From: Dehalococcoidia bacterium
GTDB lineage: Bacteria; Chloroflexota; Dehalococcoidia; Dehalococcoidales; UBA2162
Direction: 5' to 3'
NCBI GenBank assembly: GCA_011191975.1
Contig: DUFA01000116.1
Location: 42,634-106,633, forward strand
DNA length: 64,000 nucleotides
Part shown: piece after piece, positions 1 to 7,475 of the stretch
Position numbering within the stretch: position 1 is the stretch's first letter
Layout: each line of letters opens with the position of its first letter
The notes under the pieces: generated by a model
The model's database searches: none
Seen by the model: only the letters and a program-made list of their open reading frames with translations
Told to the model about the DNA's origin: nothing
Made by a program: the position numbers and the translations under genes

Positions 1-1
1 C

Positions 2-1027
2 GCAGAAAAGTCACGCCTGAAACTGGTCGCTACAAACCTTGAAATGGCCATTAGTTACTGGATAGGTGCTAAGGTTGAAGAGGAAGGCACTATAACGGTA
101 CCGGCGCGTCTTCTGACTGAATTCGTCGCTTCACTTCCCAATGAAAATATAGATATAGAACTTTCATCCCGAACAAAGACACTGAGTTTAAAATGCGCAA
201 GGTTTGAGGCAAGGATAAGCGGTGTCGATGCAAAGGACTTTCCGCCAATTCCGAATATCGATGAGGGTATCAAGACCAAACTGGACGTGGATACACTTGG
301 CAAAGGAATAAGTCACGTTGCGTTTGCCGCGGCAACAGAAGAATCAAGGCCGGTTCTTACTGGAGTTGATGCCCGGTTCAATAAAGATCAACTAGTCCTG
401 GCGGCTGCCGATGGTTTCCGGCTGGCTGTTTATAAACTCAATCTTTCACAATCCGTGAATCAACATGCCGAGGTAATCATTCCGGCCAGGACTCTCAACG
501 AGCTTAACCGTATGATGACGGATGAAGAAGAGGGCGTGGATGTTACTATCAATCCGAACAAGAGCCAGGCTTTGTTCCGACTGAAGAATACCGAACTTGT
601 TTCTCAGCTTGTTCAGGGAACATTTCCTCAGTACGATCAGCTTATTCCGCAGAGTCATACTACCCGTGTGACCGTGGATGTAGCCGATTTCCTGAGAGCA
701 ACAAGGACAGCTTCAATTTTTGCCAGGGACGGCAGTGGGATAGTCAGGCTTGTGGCGGCTTCTGATGGTGATGGTGCACCCGGTAAGTTGACCATATCTG
801 CCCGTTCCGAAGAGATTGGGGATGACGTTGGTGAGATCGATGCTGCCGTGGAAGGTGAGGAAATGAAGATAGCCTTTAACGGTAAGTATCTTATCGACGT
901 TTTAAATGTATTGACAGAGTCACAGGTAATCCTCGAAACGACCAATTCGTCCAGTCCCGGCGTTATCCGCCCGGTTGGCTCCGATAACTATGTCCATGTC
1001 GTAATGCCGATGTTTGTCCAGTGGTAA
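2..1027 (+). CDS. dnaN: DNA polymerase III sliding clamp (beta subunit), 5'-truncated by window edge
   Basis: The reading frame is open from base 2 to the TAA at 1025-1027, so the gene begins before the window. The ATG at 44 is internal, because the in-frame residues before it (LKLVATNLEMAI) are standard clamp sequence. About 341 residues are visible; the family is about 370 long, so roughly 30-40 N-terminal residues are missing. The product is the ring-shaped processivity clamp that tethers the replicative polymerase to DNA. The middle clamp fold (TGVDARF, AADGFRLAVYKL) and the C-terminal MPM tail are clear. A strong terminator follows 24 bases after the stop, so the gene ends its transcription unit. 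Confidence 0.96.
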   Translation, partial: AEKSRLKLVATNLEMAISYWIGAKVEEEGTITVPARLLTEFVASLPNENIDIELSSRTKTLSLKCARFEARISGVDAKDFPPIPNIDEGIKTKLDVDTLGKGISHVAFAAATEESRPVLTGVDARFNKDQLVLAAADGFRLAVYKLNLSQSVNQHAEVIIPARTLNELNRMMTDEEEGVDVTINPNKSQALFRLKNTELVSQLVQGTFPQYDQLIPQSHTTRVTVDVADFLRATRTASIFARDGSGIVRLVAASDGDGAPGKLTISARSEEIGDDVGEIDAAVEGEEMKIAFNGKYLIDVLNVLTESQVILETTNSSSPGVIRPVGSDNYVHVVMPMFVQW

Positions 1028-1050
1028 TAGTCTAGTACAGTAATAAATAT

Positions 1051-1083
1051 GGGGAGATACTGATGTATCTCCCCTTTCTGTTT
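1051..1083 (+). terminator. Intrinsic terminator after dnaN
   Basis: A perfect 10-bp inverted repeat, GGGGAGATAC (1051-1060) and GTATCTCCCC (1065-1074), has a 4-nt TGAT loop and is followed by TTTCTGTTT. It lies directly after dnaN. It contains the ATG at 1063, which argues against that codon being a start. Confidence 0.9.
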
Positions 1084-1113
1084 GAACCATCTTGTGCATT
1101 GGAGAACAGTGAA

Positions 1114-2076
1114 ATGGATAATAATGCAGACGTAATCAACTGGCTGCTGGAGGAAGAGAATCCTTCCATTCGGTACCGGACGTTGACGGAGTTGCTTGAC
1201 AGGTCGCCGGATAATCCGGAAGTTGTGCAGGTCAGGGAAAAGATTCCGTCGAGTGCCGCCGTGACGAACATCCTGGACCGGATGCACCAGGACGGATACT
1301 GGTTATTCAAGAATGCTTCGAAAGGAATATATATCGGAGATGGCGTCGAGTATTCAGATTTCAACACCACTCATTTCTGCCTGGCGTACCTTTCCGAACT
1401 GGGTATGACCGGAGAACATCAGCAGGTGCATAAAGCCGCAGATAGGTACCTCTCGCTTCAACAGGACGACGGTGATTTCCTGCGTCATTTTTCCTGTCTC
1501 TATGCCTATAATATCCGTACCTTTGTCAGACTAGGATATCGAAATGATCCGCGGGTACAGAAAACGATCGACCTGATGCTTAGGAAAGAACGACCCGATG
1601 GCGGCTATCTCTGCGATATGCACGAAGGGAAGTACAAGACGAAAGCTGTGAAAAGCTGCATACGCGGCAGCGTCAAGGCCTTGCTTGCGTTCGCCGAACT
1701 TCCGGAATACTATCAGCACCAGCGGTGCAAGGACCTGGTCGATTACTTCCTGCGGCGTGACTGCCTGTTCCGTACCGGTGACCCTTCTCAACCTATAAAT
1801 AACGATGTCATTACTACGAGATTCCCGATAACCTGGCGGGCTAGTATGGTAGAAATCCTCTACGCCCTCAGCAAACTCAGTTACGGTTCAAGGAAAGAGG
1901 TATCCCGGGCATGGGAACTGCTGGAGTGGAAAAAAGATTCACAGGGACGGTACATCCTCGACTGGACACCGTCCCAGGTAAGGAAGATATTCAACGTAGG
2001 TAAGCGGAACGAGCCTAACAAGTGGGTCACGCTTTATGCGTTGTTGGCGGTGAAGGCGAGGGATGAGGTTAAATAA
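1114..2076 (+). CDS. Prenyltransferase/squalene-cyclase-like alpha-alpha toroid protein, function unknown
   Basis: This is a 320-residue soluble protein. I chose the ATG at 1114 because GGAGA lies 8 bases upstream; the in-frame ATG at 1063 sits inside the dnaN terminator. The sequence has helical repeats with QQDDGDFL and RPDGGYLCDM motifs, which resemble the QxxDGxW-type repeats of terpenoid-cyclase/prenyltransferase toroids. No catalytic DxDD motif or signal peptide is visible. The C-terminus (VGKRNEPNKWVTLYALLAV) is repeated in degraded form 600 bases downstream (2672-2789). I cannot assign a substrate. It may be a sugar- or lipid-related protein or a non-catalytic toroid. Confidence 0.75.
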   Translation: MDNNADVINWLLEEENPSIRYRTLTELLDRSPDNPEVVQVREKIPSSAAVTNILDRMHQDGYWLFKNASKGIYIGDGVEYSDFNTTHFCLAYLSELGMTGEHQQVHKAADRYLSLQQDDGDFLRHFSCLYAYNIRTFVRLGYRNDPRVQKTIDLMLRKERPDGGYLCDMHEGKYKTKAVKSCIRGSVKALLAFAELPEYYQHQRCKDLVDYFLRRDCLFRTGDPSQPINNDVITTRFPITWRASMVEILYALSKLSYGSRKEVSRAWELLEWKKDSQGRYILDWTPSQVRKIFNVGKRNEPNKWVTLYALLAVKARDEVK

Positions 2077-2096
2077 CTTTCTTGTTTGGTTTCTGG

Positions 2097-2116
2097 ATAC
2101 CGACTTTCGTCGGTAT
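2097..2116. repeat. Small REP-like palindrome
   Basis: The perfect 8-bp inverted repeat ATACCGAC / GTCGGTAT has a TTTC loop. It has the same architecture as the palindrome at 62241-62260 (8-bp stem, pyrimidine-TTC loop, followed by GG). It lies between the toroid gene and hicB. There is no U-run, so it is more likely a dispersed palindromic repeat than a terminator. Confidence 0.5.
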
Positions 2117-2165
2117 GGTAGAATATAAGAGTATGTGAATTATTTTCTGTATAGAGGAATTAAAT

Positions 2166-2408
2166 ATGGCAGAAACAAAGGTTTTTCAAGTAATCAGAAA
2201 TGGAATCGTGTTTGAATTGCAATCAGAACAGGAAGGTGGTTACACGATTTCAGTCCCTTCATTACCCGGGTGTATTTCCTGCGGGAATACCTTCGAAGAA
2301 TCGATCGAGATGATAAAAGACGCAATAGCCGCCTGGCTTGAAGTAGCCAGGGAAGAAGGGCTTCCAGTTCCCGAGCAATTTGAAAAACTACAACTGACTT
2401 CTCTCTAG
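2166..2408 (+). CDS. hicB: HicB-family antitoxin
   Basis: This 80-residue protein has the compact HicB partial RNase-H-like fold: FELQSEQEGGYTISVPSLPGCISCG, then an amphipathic helix ESIEMIKDAIAAWLEVA. The xxPSLPGCxxxG motif is the family hallmark. It lacks a C-terminal DNA-binding domain, so it probably neutralises the toxin by direct binding. It is followed after 8 bases by hicA, so the order is antitoxin then toxin, the reverse of E. coli hicAB but common elsewhere. The pair lies between the toroid gene and a degraded copy of that gene's 3' end, which suggests local rearrangement or insertion. Confidence 0.88.
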   Translation: MAETKVFQVIRNGIVFELQSEQEGGYTISVPSLPGCISCGNTFEESIEMIKDAIAAWLEVAREEGLPVPEQFEKLQLTSL

Positions 2409-2416
2409 ACGTTGTT

Positions 2417-2644
2417 ATGAGTGCAAAACTTCCGGTTCTCAAGCCAGATGAAGTTATATCGGCACTGGAGAAAGCAGGTTTCTCAGTAAAGCGACAGACC
2501 GGGAGTCATGCAGTTCTCTTCAAACCGGGTATACCTCGTCCGATAACCGTTCCGGTGCACAAAGGAGATGTCCCAACCGGCACCTTACGGGCTATCATCC
2601 GACAGTCAAACCTCACAATCGACGAATTTATTGATCTCCTGTAA
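2417..2644 (+). CDS. hicA: HicA-family mRNA interferase toxin
   Basis: This 75-residue dsRBD-like toxin has the HicA signature: an N-terminal helix DEVISALEKAGF, then KRQTGSHAVLFK with the catalytic histidine in GSH, then the PVHKGDVPTGTLRAIIRQ segment. HicA proteins cleave mRNA without the ribosome. It is translationally coupled to the upstream antitoxin (8-base gap). It is intact, with no frameshift. The length matches the family (about 60-80 residues). Confidence 0.9.
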   Translation: MSAKLPVLKPDEVISALEKAGFSVKRQTGSHAVLFKPGIPRPITVPVHKGDVPTGTLRAIIRQSNLTIDEFIDLL

Positions 2645-2659
2645 CAAACTTCTCTGTAT

Positions 2660-2792
2660 TGATTGGAAGCACCACACACCGACCAAGGTATGGAAACTGT
2701 TCACCGTAGGCAAATGCAACGAACCTAACAAACGGATTACAGTTTATGCGTTGTTAGCATTGAAGGGAAAATTAAAATTAGTGTTATAATAA
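2660..2792 (+). pseudogene. Degraded duplicate of the 3' end of the toroid gene
   Basis: Bases 2672-2789 encode TPTKVWKLFTVGKCNEPNK and YALLALK, which align with TPSQVRKIFNVGKRNEPNK and YALLAVK at the C-terminus of the toroid gene (1114-2076). DNA similarity by eye is about 70%. No start codon or upstream part of the gene belongs to this copy; the open frame that covers it begins inside hicA in another frame. I read it as a remnant of a tandem paralogue whose 5' part was lost, perhaps when hicBA arrived. Confidence 0.6.
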
Positions 2793-2865
2793 GAAAAAGA
2801 ACATATGTGATGAACATTGTCCGTGTGGAAGTGGTTTGAAATTCACGTATTGTCATGGAAAGTAA
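2782..2865 (+). pseudogene. Remnant carrying a C-terminal SEC-C zinc motif
   Basis: The frame from 2782 to the TAA at 2863-2865 encodes a tail with CPCGSGLKFTYCHGK, which matches the SEC-C motif (CPCGSGxKxxxCHG) found at the ends of SecA and many other proteins. There is a stop just upstream (2779-2781) and no start codon, so only the 3' tip of a gene remains. It directly follows the toroid remnant in a different frame. The parent gene cannot be identified. Confidence 0.55.
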
Positions 2866-2987
2866 TGACTTTTACCTTACTAAAAGGACGTCGGAAAAGT
2901 CAATATTTCCTAAGATATTAAATAACCGGAATTAGCTGTAAGAAGAATTTTGGGTAAACTGTCTACGCAATCTTTTACTAAAAGGAT
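2866..2987. other. Non-coding stretch
   Basis: AT-rich spacer between the remnants and the minus-strand membrane genes. I see no clear terminator, repeat or open frame in it. Together with the two remnants it makes up the 2645-2987 gap. Confidence 0.5.
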
Positions 2988-3842
2988 CTAAGTCTGGTCT
3001 TTTACATCGATGCCGGCGATATTTATCAACTTTGTTAATCTATCAACCAGTTCGTTAGACTGAGTCGTCACTTCTTCATAGGCTTTGAGTAGCTTTTGTC
3101 TTATTTCATTTTCTTCTTCATCCAAGTCACCATAGAATTTTAACTTCTGAATACGTGTATTTAACCTGTTAATAGATTCTTCGGTAGTGGATATCATTTT
3201 CTCTGTGTCTTTTGTAGCTTTCACTGCAGAGAGTAACAATGGTCTACCACGAAAATGATCTTTTTCATTGTAGACTGTGTCCGTAAAGAATAGTTCAGCA
3301 CTCTTGAGATGAGTTGAAGTTTCCTTTATTTTCATTGCAGTTTCACGAAATAGCGAAAGTAATTCACCGATATTTTCCGCGATTAGATCAGAGAGATTCA
3401 GTCCATATATTGCTATATCCGTCTGACGAATGACATTGTCAAGGTCAATGTAATTTAACATAAGTTCTCGTCTAATGCTTATCAATGAATCTAAAATAGC
3501 ATTGCCTTTTCGGAAGGATGCCAACATTACGATAAGGAAATAAATCACAGCAATTAGAATGGCTATTCTAATTTCAATTACGTTTATCGGCGGATAATAA
3601 TTCAATAGAGCACTGATATACTGCCATATATACACAGGGAGAATAGCAAGAGCTAATAAATTTGCGATATTACTGAACTTATTAGAGCGTGAATTAGAAC
3701 GAATCGGGAATTTTATCGTTACTAAGACAAAAACCATTATAATTATTAATATACTTGCAGAAAGTCCGATTATTATAAATATAGTAAAAGCTTTTGGAAC
3801 AAGATCTTTAAACTCGAGAGCAATAGAAAAATATAAATACAT
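2988..3842 (-). CDS. Hypothetical membrane protein with C-terminal coiled coil
   Basis: This 284-residue protein is not recognised. The N-terminal ~115 residues hold three or four hydrophobic segments (FTIFIIIGLSASILIIIMVF; LLALAILPVYIWQYISALL; IRIAILIAVIYFLIVMLA). The rest is helical and charged, with coiled-coil character (STTEESINRLNTRIQKLKF, EEENEIRQKLLKAYEEVTTQ). It overlaps the upstream 132-residue frame by 70 bases in a different frame and carries a related TM-PIRxN motif (KFPIRSNSR). The two could be one gene broken by a frameshift. Its AT-rich codon use differs from neighbouring genes, which hints at horizontal acquisition. Confidence 0.6.
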   Translation of the reverse strand: MYLYFSIALEFKDLVPKAFTIFIIIGLSASILIIIMVFVLVTIKFPIRSNSRSNKFSNIANLLALAILPVYIWQYISALLNYYPPINVIEIRIAILIAVIYFLIVMLASFRKGNAILDSLISIRRELMLNYIDLDNVIRQTDIAIYGLNLSDLIAENIGELLSLFRETAMKIKETSTHLKSAELFFTDTVYNEKDHFRGRPLLLSAVKATKDTEKMISTTEESINRLNTRIQKLKFYGDLDEEENEIRQKLLKAYEEVTTQSNELVDRLTKLINIAGIDVKDQT

Positions 3843-4171
3843 TGTAACAATGAAAGAATTATACTTAATTTGGTTTTACCTAAATGGTCTTGCCCGAAAA
3901 ATCTTGGATTAGTACGAATTGGTAAACTAGTACTAGTTGTAAACTGGATAAGAGTGTCAATAAAGGTTTTTACTAGAAAAGTAATAAAAAGGATAGCAAA
4001 AATTGTGCTTAAGGAGTAAATATCTTCTTCAAATTCGTTTAGTAATAACCAAAAAAGTGAAGCAATACTACCCATTATTGCCCATTTAGTCCATCCTGGT
4101 TGATGAATTTCATTCTGTAGAGTATTTATTTCTGAGTCGATATAATTAAGAAATGTTTGATTATCTTGCAT
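3773..4171 (-). CDS. Hypothetical membrane protein (possible 5' half of the same gene)
   Basis: This 132-residue protein has an N-terminal soluble helix, then hydrophobic segments (WAIMGSIASLFWLLL; LSTIFAILFITFLVKTF; LSIILSLLQCIYIFLLLSSL). Between the last two lies SLPIRTNPRFF, which resembles KFPIRSNSR in the downstream frame. The last segment runs into the start of the 2988-3842 frame in another register, and a T-rich run (around 3830-3837) lies in the overlap. Either two overlapping genes or a single ~395-residue protein interrupted by an indel. I do not recognise the family. Confidence 0.5.
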   Translation of the reverse strand: MQDNQTFLNYIDSEINTLQNEIHQPGWTKWAIMGSIASLFWLLLNEFEEDIYSLSTIFAILFITFLVKTFIDTLIQFTTSTSLPIRTNPRFFGQDHLGKTKLSIILSLLQCIYIFLLLSSLKILFQKLLLYL

Positions 4172-4409
4172 AAGTAAAGTGATTCCATATCGATATTACG
4201 TATGGGAAATTATATTACATTGTTGAACAAAAATAAGATATATTGCTAATAATATCTATCACTAACGATGAATAGCTTAAATCTAGAAAAATTCTTCGTC
4301 ACTTGGCCAATCGTACGTAATAGAAATTGAACATCTCAGAGTCTGTTCGATGGCTATTAACTGGATTAGCATTAATAGTGATCTTGCTTTTAATCGTTTC
4401 TACCATTAA

Positions 4410-5711
4410 CTACTCCAGCTTCCTTAACGTTGGCAGGAAAAACATGGCTCCGATGGATGCAAGTAGGAGGACCATGGAAAAACTACCGAGTGCCCAGGGA
4501 GTTCCAACTGCCTCGGCAATCATACCGGCGATAAACGTGCCGAAGCTGGTCAGGCCGAACTGCATCAGGTAAATGCTCATGACCCGCCCGAGGTAACGGT
4601 TGTCCACGTAGTACTGGAGCAGGGTATTACTGAGTGTCATGCGGCCTGTCTGCCCCAGGCCGACCAGCACGATGAACGCCAGTGAGAGGGACCATGATTT
4701 CGAAAAAGAGAACACGGAGAGGGCTATTCCCAAGAGAATGCCACTGGCAAGCATCATCACGCCCCGTTTTTTATTAGGCAGCGACGCAAGAACGATTGAG
4801 CCCAGGATAGAACCGATTCCCGCCACGCTCAGGAGGATACCCATCCCGCTGGCGCCGACCTTAAGGATATCCTCAGCGAAGATCGGCATAAGCATTCCGT
4901 ACGGCATGGAGAGAAAGACCACGATGAGCGAGAACATCAGGATAAGGAAGATGGGCTTATCGTGACGTACATATTTTAAACCTTCCTTGATATTATCTAT
5001 CGCCCTGGTAGTCACCGATGCCACAACGCTTGTTTTGGGCAACAGCACGAAGCACACAACGGCAAGCAGATAGGTGCCAGTCATGGCGTAATAGACTGCG
5101 GCGAAACCGATAGCGTCGATCAGGAAGCCGGTAATCGCTGGGGCGATAATCTGCAGTGTGTTCATGCCCATGGTGTTAAGCGAAATGGCGTTCATCAGTT
5201 CTTCTTCGCTGACAATTTCACTGATAATTGCCTGTCTGGAAGGCATCATCAGTCCCATCGTAGCTCCCTGTAACAGGGAGGTAACAATAAGGATCCACCA
5301 GGATTCTGGGTTCTCAGTACTCATATAGCCGATGTGCAGGGCAATGGCGACTGCTAGTGATACTACGGCTGAAACAGCCTGGCCGATAAGCAGGACATAC
5401 TTCTTCTGGACGCGGTCGGCAATGACCCCGCCGTAAAGCGAGAAGATCAGCATGGGCACGGCATTGGCGAAAGACATGATGCCGAGGATGGCAGGAGAAC
5501 TGGTAAGACGGTAGATAAGCAGGGAACGGGCAAGGTTCTGCATGTTCATGGCAGCCATTTGCCCCATCATTCCGCCGTAATAGATGCGGTATATAGGATT
5601 TTTAAAAGAGGTGAAGGTGCGCAGTTTCCCTAATGAGAAACCGGTTGTTCTGGAGACAGAAATCCCGCTTTCCTCACCGTCAGACGGATTACTGCCGGGA
5701 CGTTTATACAT
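4410..5711 (-). CDS. MFS transporter of the EntS/MFS_3 type
   Basis: This is a 433-residue integral membrane protein with about 12 predicted TM segments, typical of major facilitator drug or siderophore exporters. The motif between TM2 and TM3 is GGVIADRVQKKYVLLIGQ, matching the MFS motif A (GxxxDRxGRK). PSRQAIISEIV after TM5 is characteristic of the EntS-like subgroup. The ATG at 5711 is preferred to the in-frame TTG at 5714. Substrate is unknown. A related exporter lies at 12902-14185. Confidence 0.85.
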   Translation of the reverse strand: MYKRPGSNPSDGEESGISVSRTTGFSLGKLRTFTSFKNPIYRIYYGGMMGQMAAMNMQNLARSLLIYRLTSSPAILGIMSFANAVPMLIFSLYGGVIADRVQKKYVLLIGQAVSAVVSLAVAIALHIGYMSTENPESWWILIVTSLLQGATMGLMMPSRQAIISEIVSEEELMNAISLNTMGMNTLQIIAPAITGFLIDAIGFAAVYYAMTGTYLLAVVCFVLLPKTSVVASVTTRAIDNIKEGLKYVRHDKPIFLILMFSLIVVFLSMPYGMLMPIFAEDILKVGASGMGILLSVAGIGSILGSIVLASLPNKKRGVMMLASGILLGIALSVFSFSKSWSLSLAFIVLVGLGQTGRMTLSNTLLQYYVDNRYLGRVMSIYLMQFGLTSFGTFIAGMIAEAVGTPWALGSFSMVLLLASIGAMFFLPTLRKLE

Positions 5712-5850
5712 CAAATAACAGATCAGCTTTCATACTTAGTAATTTGTGTATGGGGGAAAGCCAGGAGTTCAACGCGGGGAGGTTTTCTCTCTACAATTTC
5801 CAGTATATACCTATGGTAAGAAATGTACAAAAAATTACAAAATATGTGCA

Positions 5851-5884
5851 GAAAAAGAGGAAGCATACTTGCTTCCTCTTTGTA
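5851..5884 (-). terminator. Intrinsic terminator after the URO-D-family gene
   Basis: A perfect 11-bp repeat, AAAGAGGAAGC (5854-5864) and GCTTCCTCTTT (5871-5881), has a 6-nt loop. Read on the minus strand it ends in TTTCTG. It lies about 50 bases after the stop at 5932. Confidence 0.8.
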
Positions 5885-5931
5885 CTAGTGAGTTTCGTTT
5901 AGACTACACCCACCCTACGTTTAAATCAATA

Positions 5932-7320
5932 TTACTTATACTGGCCGTATTTTCTGGCTGCTTCGACCATCGCCTTAACGTTTTCCGGTCTGGCGTAGTC
6001 CGAGGCACTGCCGGGACCGAGGATAAGGCCACCGCCCTTGCCGACCACCTCGATTAGTTCTTTACAGTGCGCGTCCACTTCCTCCGGTGTGCCTGCCTGG
6101 AGTATCGTCGGGGGCACGCCTCCCTGGATGCACATGCGGTTGCCGATTATCTCCTTGGCCCTGAATACATCGGTGAGTTCGCAGTGGAATACCATCTTCC
6201 CCTTCGGGAAGTCCAGCAGGTATTCGAGACGCTGATCCCAGATACCTTCGAAGAATGGGGAAAGGATACAGCCCAGTTCTATCGTTTTCATCATGGCTGT
6301 CTTGAGGGTAGGCCAGTAGAATTTCTCGAAGTCTTTCACGGACATGAATCCATCCGAACCGCGGTGCAGGGCTATGAATAGCCTCGGCGGATTGCCGTTG
6401 ACATCAGGAGAGAACGGTCTTGCCCTGGCCATCCGCCACTCTAATAACATGTCGCAGGCAGCCAGGAGTTTATCCGGGCACTGGTACATATCCAGCATGG
6501 TGCCCCTCATACCCCTGAGAAAGTCGGAGATCGTATCGAAAGGAGCTCCGCCGACCGGGACACCTCCGCCGCTGCCGGTCATTCCTCTCATTATAGAGCT
6601 GCCGAAACCGCCGGCGCCGATGTACTCCGGAGGGAATCCAAGCTCCATCATCTCATTACTGAATTCTTCCTGTTCCCTGTTCAGCCTTTGCTGTTCTTCG
6701 TTCACTTTGATTAATACGTCGCCTATCTTCCTGAACTCAGGTGAAGCGAAGATTGCAGCGAGTCCCTGGATACCGAAACCGCCTATCGCGTCTTTAAACG
6801 GAGGTAGCTTGGGAAGGGGCGCCAGCAGCCCGTACACGCGGGGCAGATAGTACCGAAGGGCGAAATCGGAGGGATCGTTCAGGAATATATCGTATTCATC
6901 CTGTTTCATGTATTCGCCTTCGATAAACTGGTAAGGTGTATCAGGGGGTAATGAGCCGCCGGGCCAAGCAGCGGTCCTTGAGTCCAGCAGTTCCAGGATG
7001 GTGCCAGAATTGGCGAACAGACCGATTCCGCCGGTGTCTGCATCCATTTCCAGCGCCGTCAGCAGGCTGGCCATACGATAGGCGTTGTGGTCGTAATACA
7101 TCGTCGAAAGCGGAAGTCCGGCATACTTTACCGCGAAGACATTGGTCTGGATAGTGACGGGGACCCTGTCCGGTATTTTCAGCTGGGCGGCATCAGCCAT
7201 TCTCAGATCTTTTTCCCGCAGCAGATCCTTTAAACTCTTGCCGTTCTTCTGCTCGAGATCATCCTTTGCCTTGATAATGCGTTTACGCAGGTTCTCTTTA
7301 ACAGCTGCATCAATTGTCAT
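5932..7320 (-). CDS. Uroporphyrinogen decarboxylase-family protein (MtaA/CmuA-like methyltransferase group)
   Basis: This 462-residue protein uses the ATG at 7320, with GGAGGAG 6 bases upstream; the TTG at 7335 lies before that RBS. It has the URO-D TIM-barrel elements seen in corrinoid methyltransferase relatives: IPDRVPVTIQTN near the N-terminus, GSDGFMSVKDFEKFYWP, GCILSPFFEGIWDQRLEYL, and MVFHCELTDVFRAKEIIG. It is longer than true HemE (about 350) because of a ~60-residue central insert rich in glycine (GAGGFGSSIMRGMTGSGGG). Related proteins are common in Dehalococcoidia and are thought to handle corrinoid-dependent methyl or demethylation chemistry; the substrate is unknown. It is transcribed divergently from the FAD oxidoreductase at 7476, and the two promoters share a symmetric repeat. 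Confidence 0.82.
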   Translation of the reverse strand: MTIDAAVKENLRKRIIKAKDDLEQKNGKSLKDLLREKDLRMADAAQLKIPDRVPVTIQTNVFAVKYAGLPLSTMYYDHNAYRMASLLTALEMDADTGGIGLFANSGTILELLDSRTAAWPGGSLPPDTPYQFIEGEYMKQDEYDIFLNDPSDFALRYYLPRVYGLLAPLPKLPPFKDAIGGFGIQGLAAIFASPEFRKIGDVLIKVNEEQQRLNREQEEFSNEMMELGFPPEYIGAGGFGSSIMRGMTGSGGGVPVGGAPFDTISDFLRGMRGTMLDMYQCPDKLLAACDMLLEWRMARARPFSPDVNGNPPRLFIALHRGSDGFMSVKDFEKFYWPTLKTAMMKTIELGCILSPFFEGIWDQRLEYLLDFPKGKMVFHCELTDVFRAKEIIGNRMCIQGGVPPTILQAGTPEEVDAHCKELIEVVGKGGGLILGPGSASDYARPENVKAMVEAARKYGQYK

Positions 7321-7368
7321 GAAAGACTCCTCCAAAAATATGTTTTTATTAGTGATATAAATGCGTAT

Positions 7369-7397
7369 AGTCTATCGTTAGCTACAGTACATGTCAA
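7369..7397 (-). promoter_or_regulatory. Sigma-70 promoter for the URO-D-family gene
   Basis: On the minus strand, TTGACA (7397-7392) and TAGACT (7374-7369) are separated by 17 bases. The -10 lies within a 10-bp sequence, ATAGTCTATC, that is repeated inverted at the opposing promoter. Confidence 0.6.
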
Positions 7398-7407
7398 ACC
7401 AAGATGA

Positions 7408-7436
7408 TTGACAATAAGAAGGCATCTAAATAAGAT
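7408..7436 (+). promoter_or_regulatory. Sigma-70 promoter for the FAD oxidoreductase
   Basis: TTGACA (7408-7413) and TAAGAT (7431-7436) are separated by 17 bases, 40 bases upstream of the start at 7476. GATAGACTAT (7434-7443) overlaps the -10 and is the exact inverse of 7367-7376. Confidence 0.65.
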
Positions 7437-7475
7437 AGACTATCTCAAAATGATACGAGTGGTTAAGGAGATATT

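Noticed and set aside
1063-1113. Upstream start for the toroid gene at 1063
   Set aside because: That ATG is inside the dnaN terminator loop and has no RBS; 1114 has GGAGA at 8 bases.
2568-2789. 73-residue plus-strand open frame
   Set aside because: It begins inside hicA in another frame. Only its last third resembles a protein (the toroid gene's tail), so it is a remnant, not a gene.
5746-6057. 103-residue plus-strand open frame
   Set aside because: No RBS, and it runs antisense into the URO-D-family gene and over its terminator.
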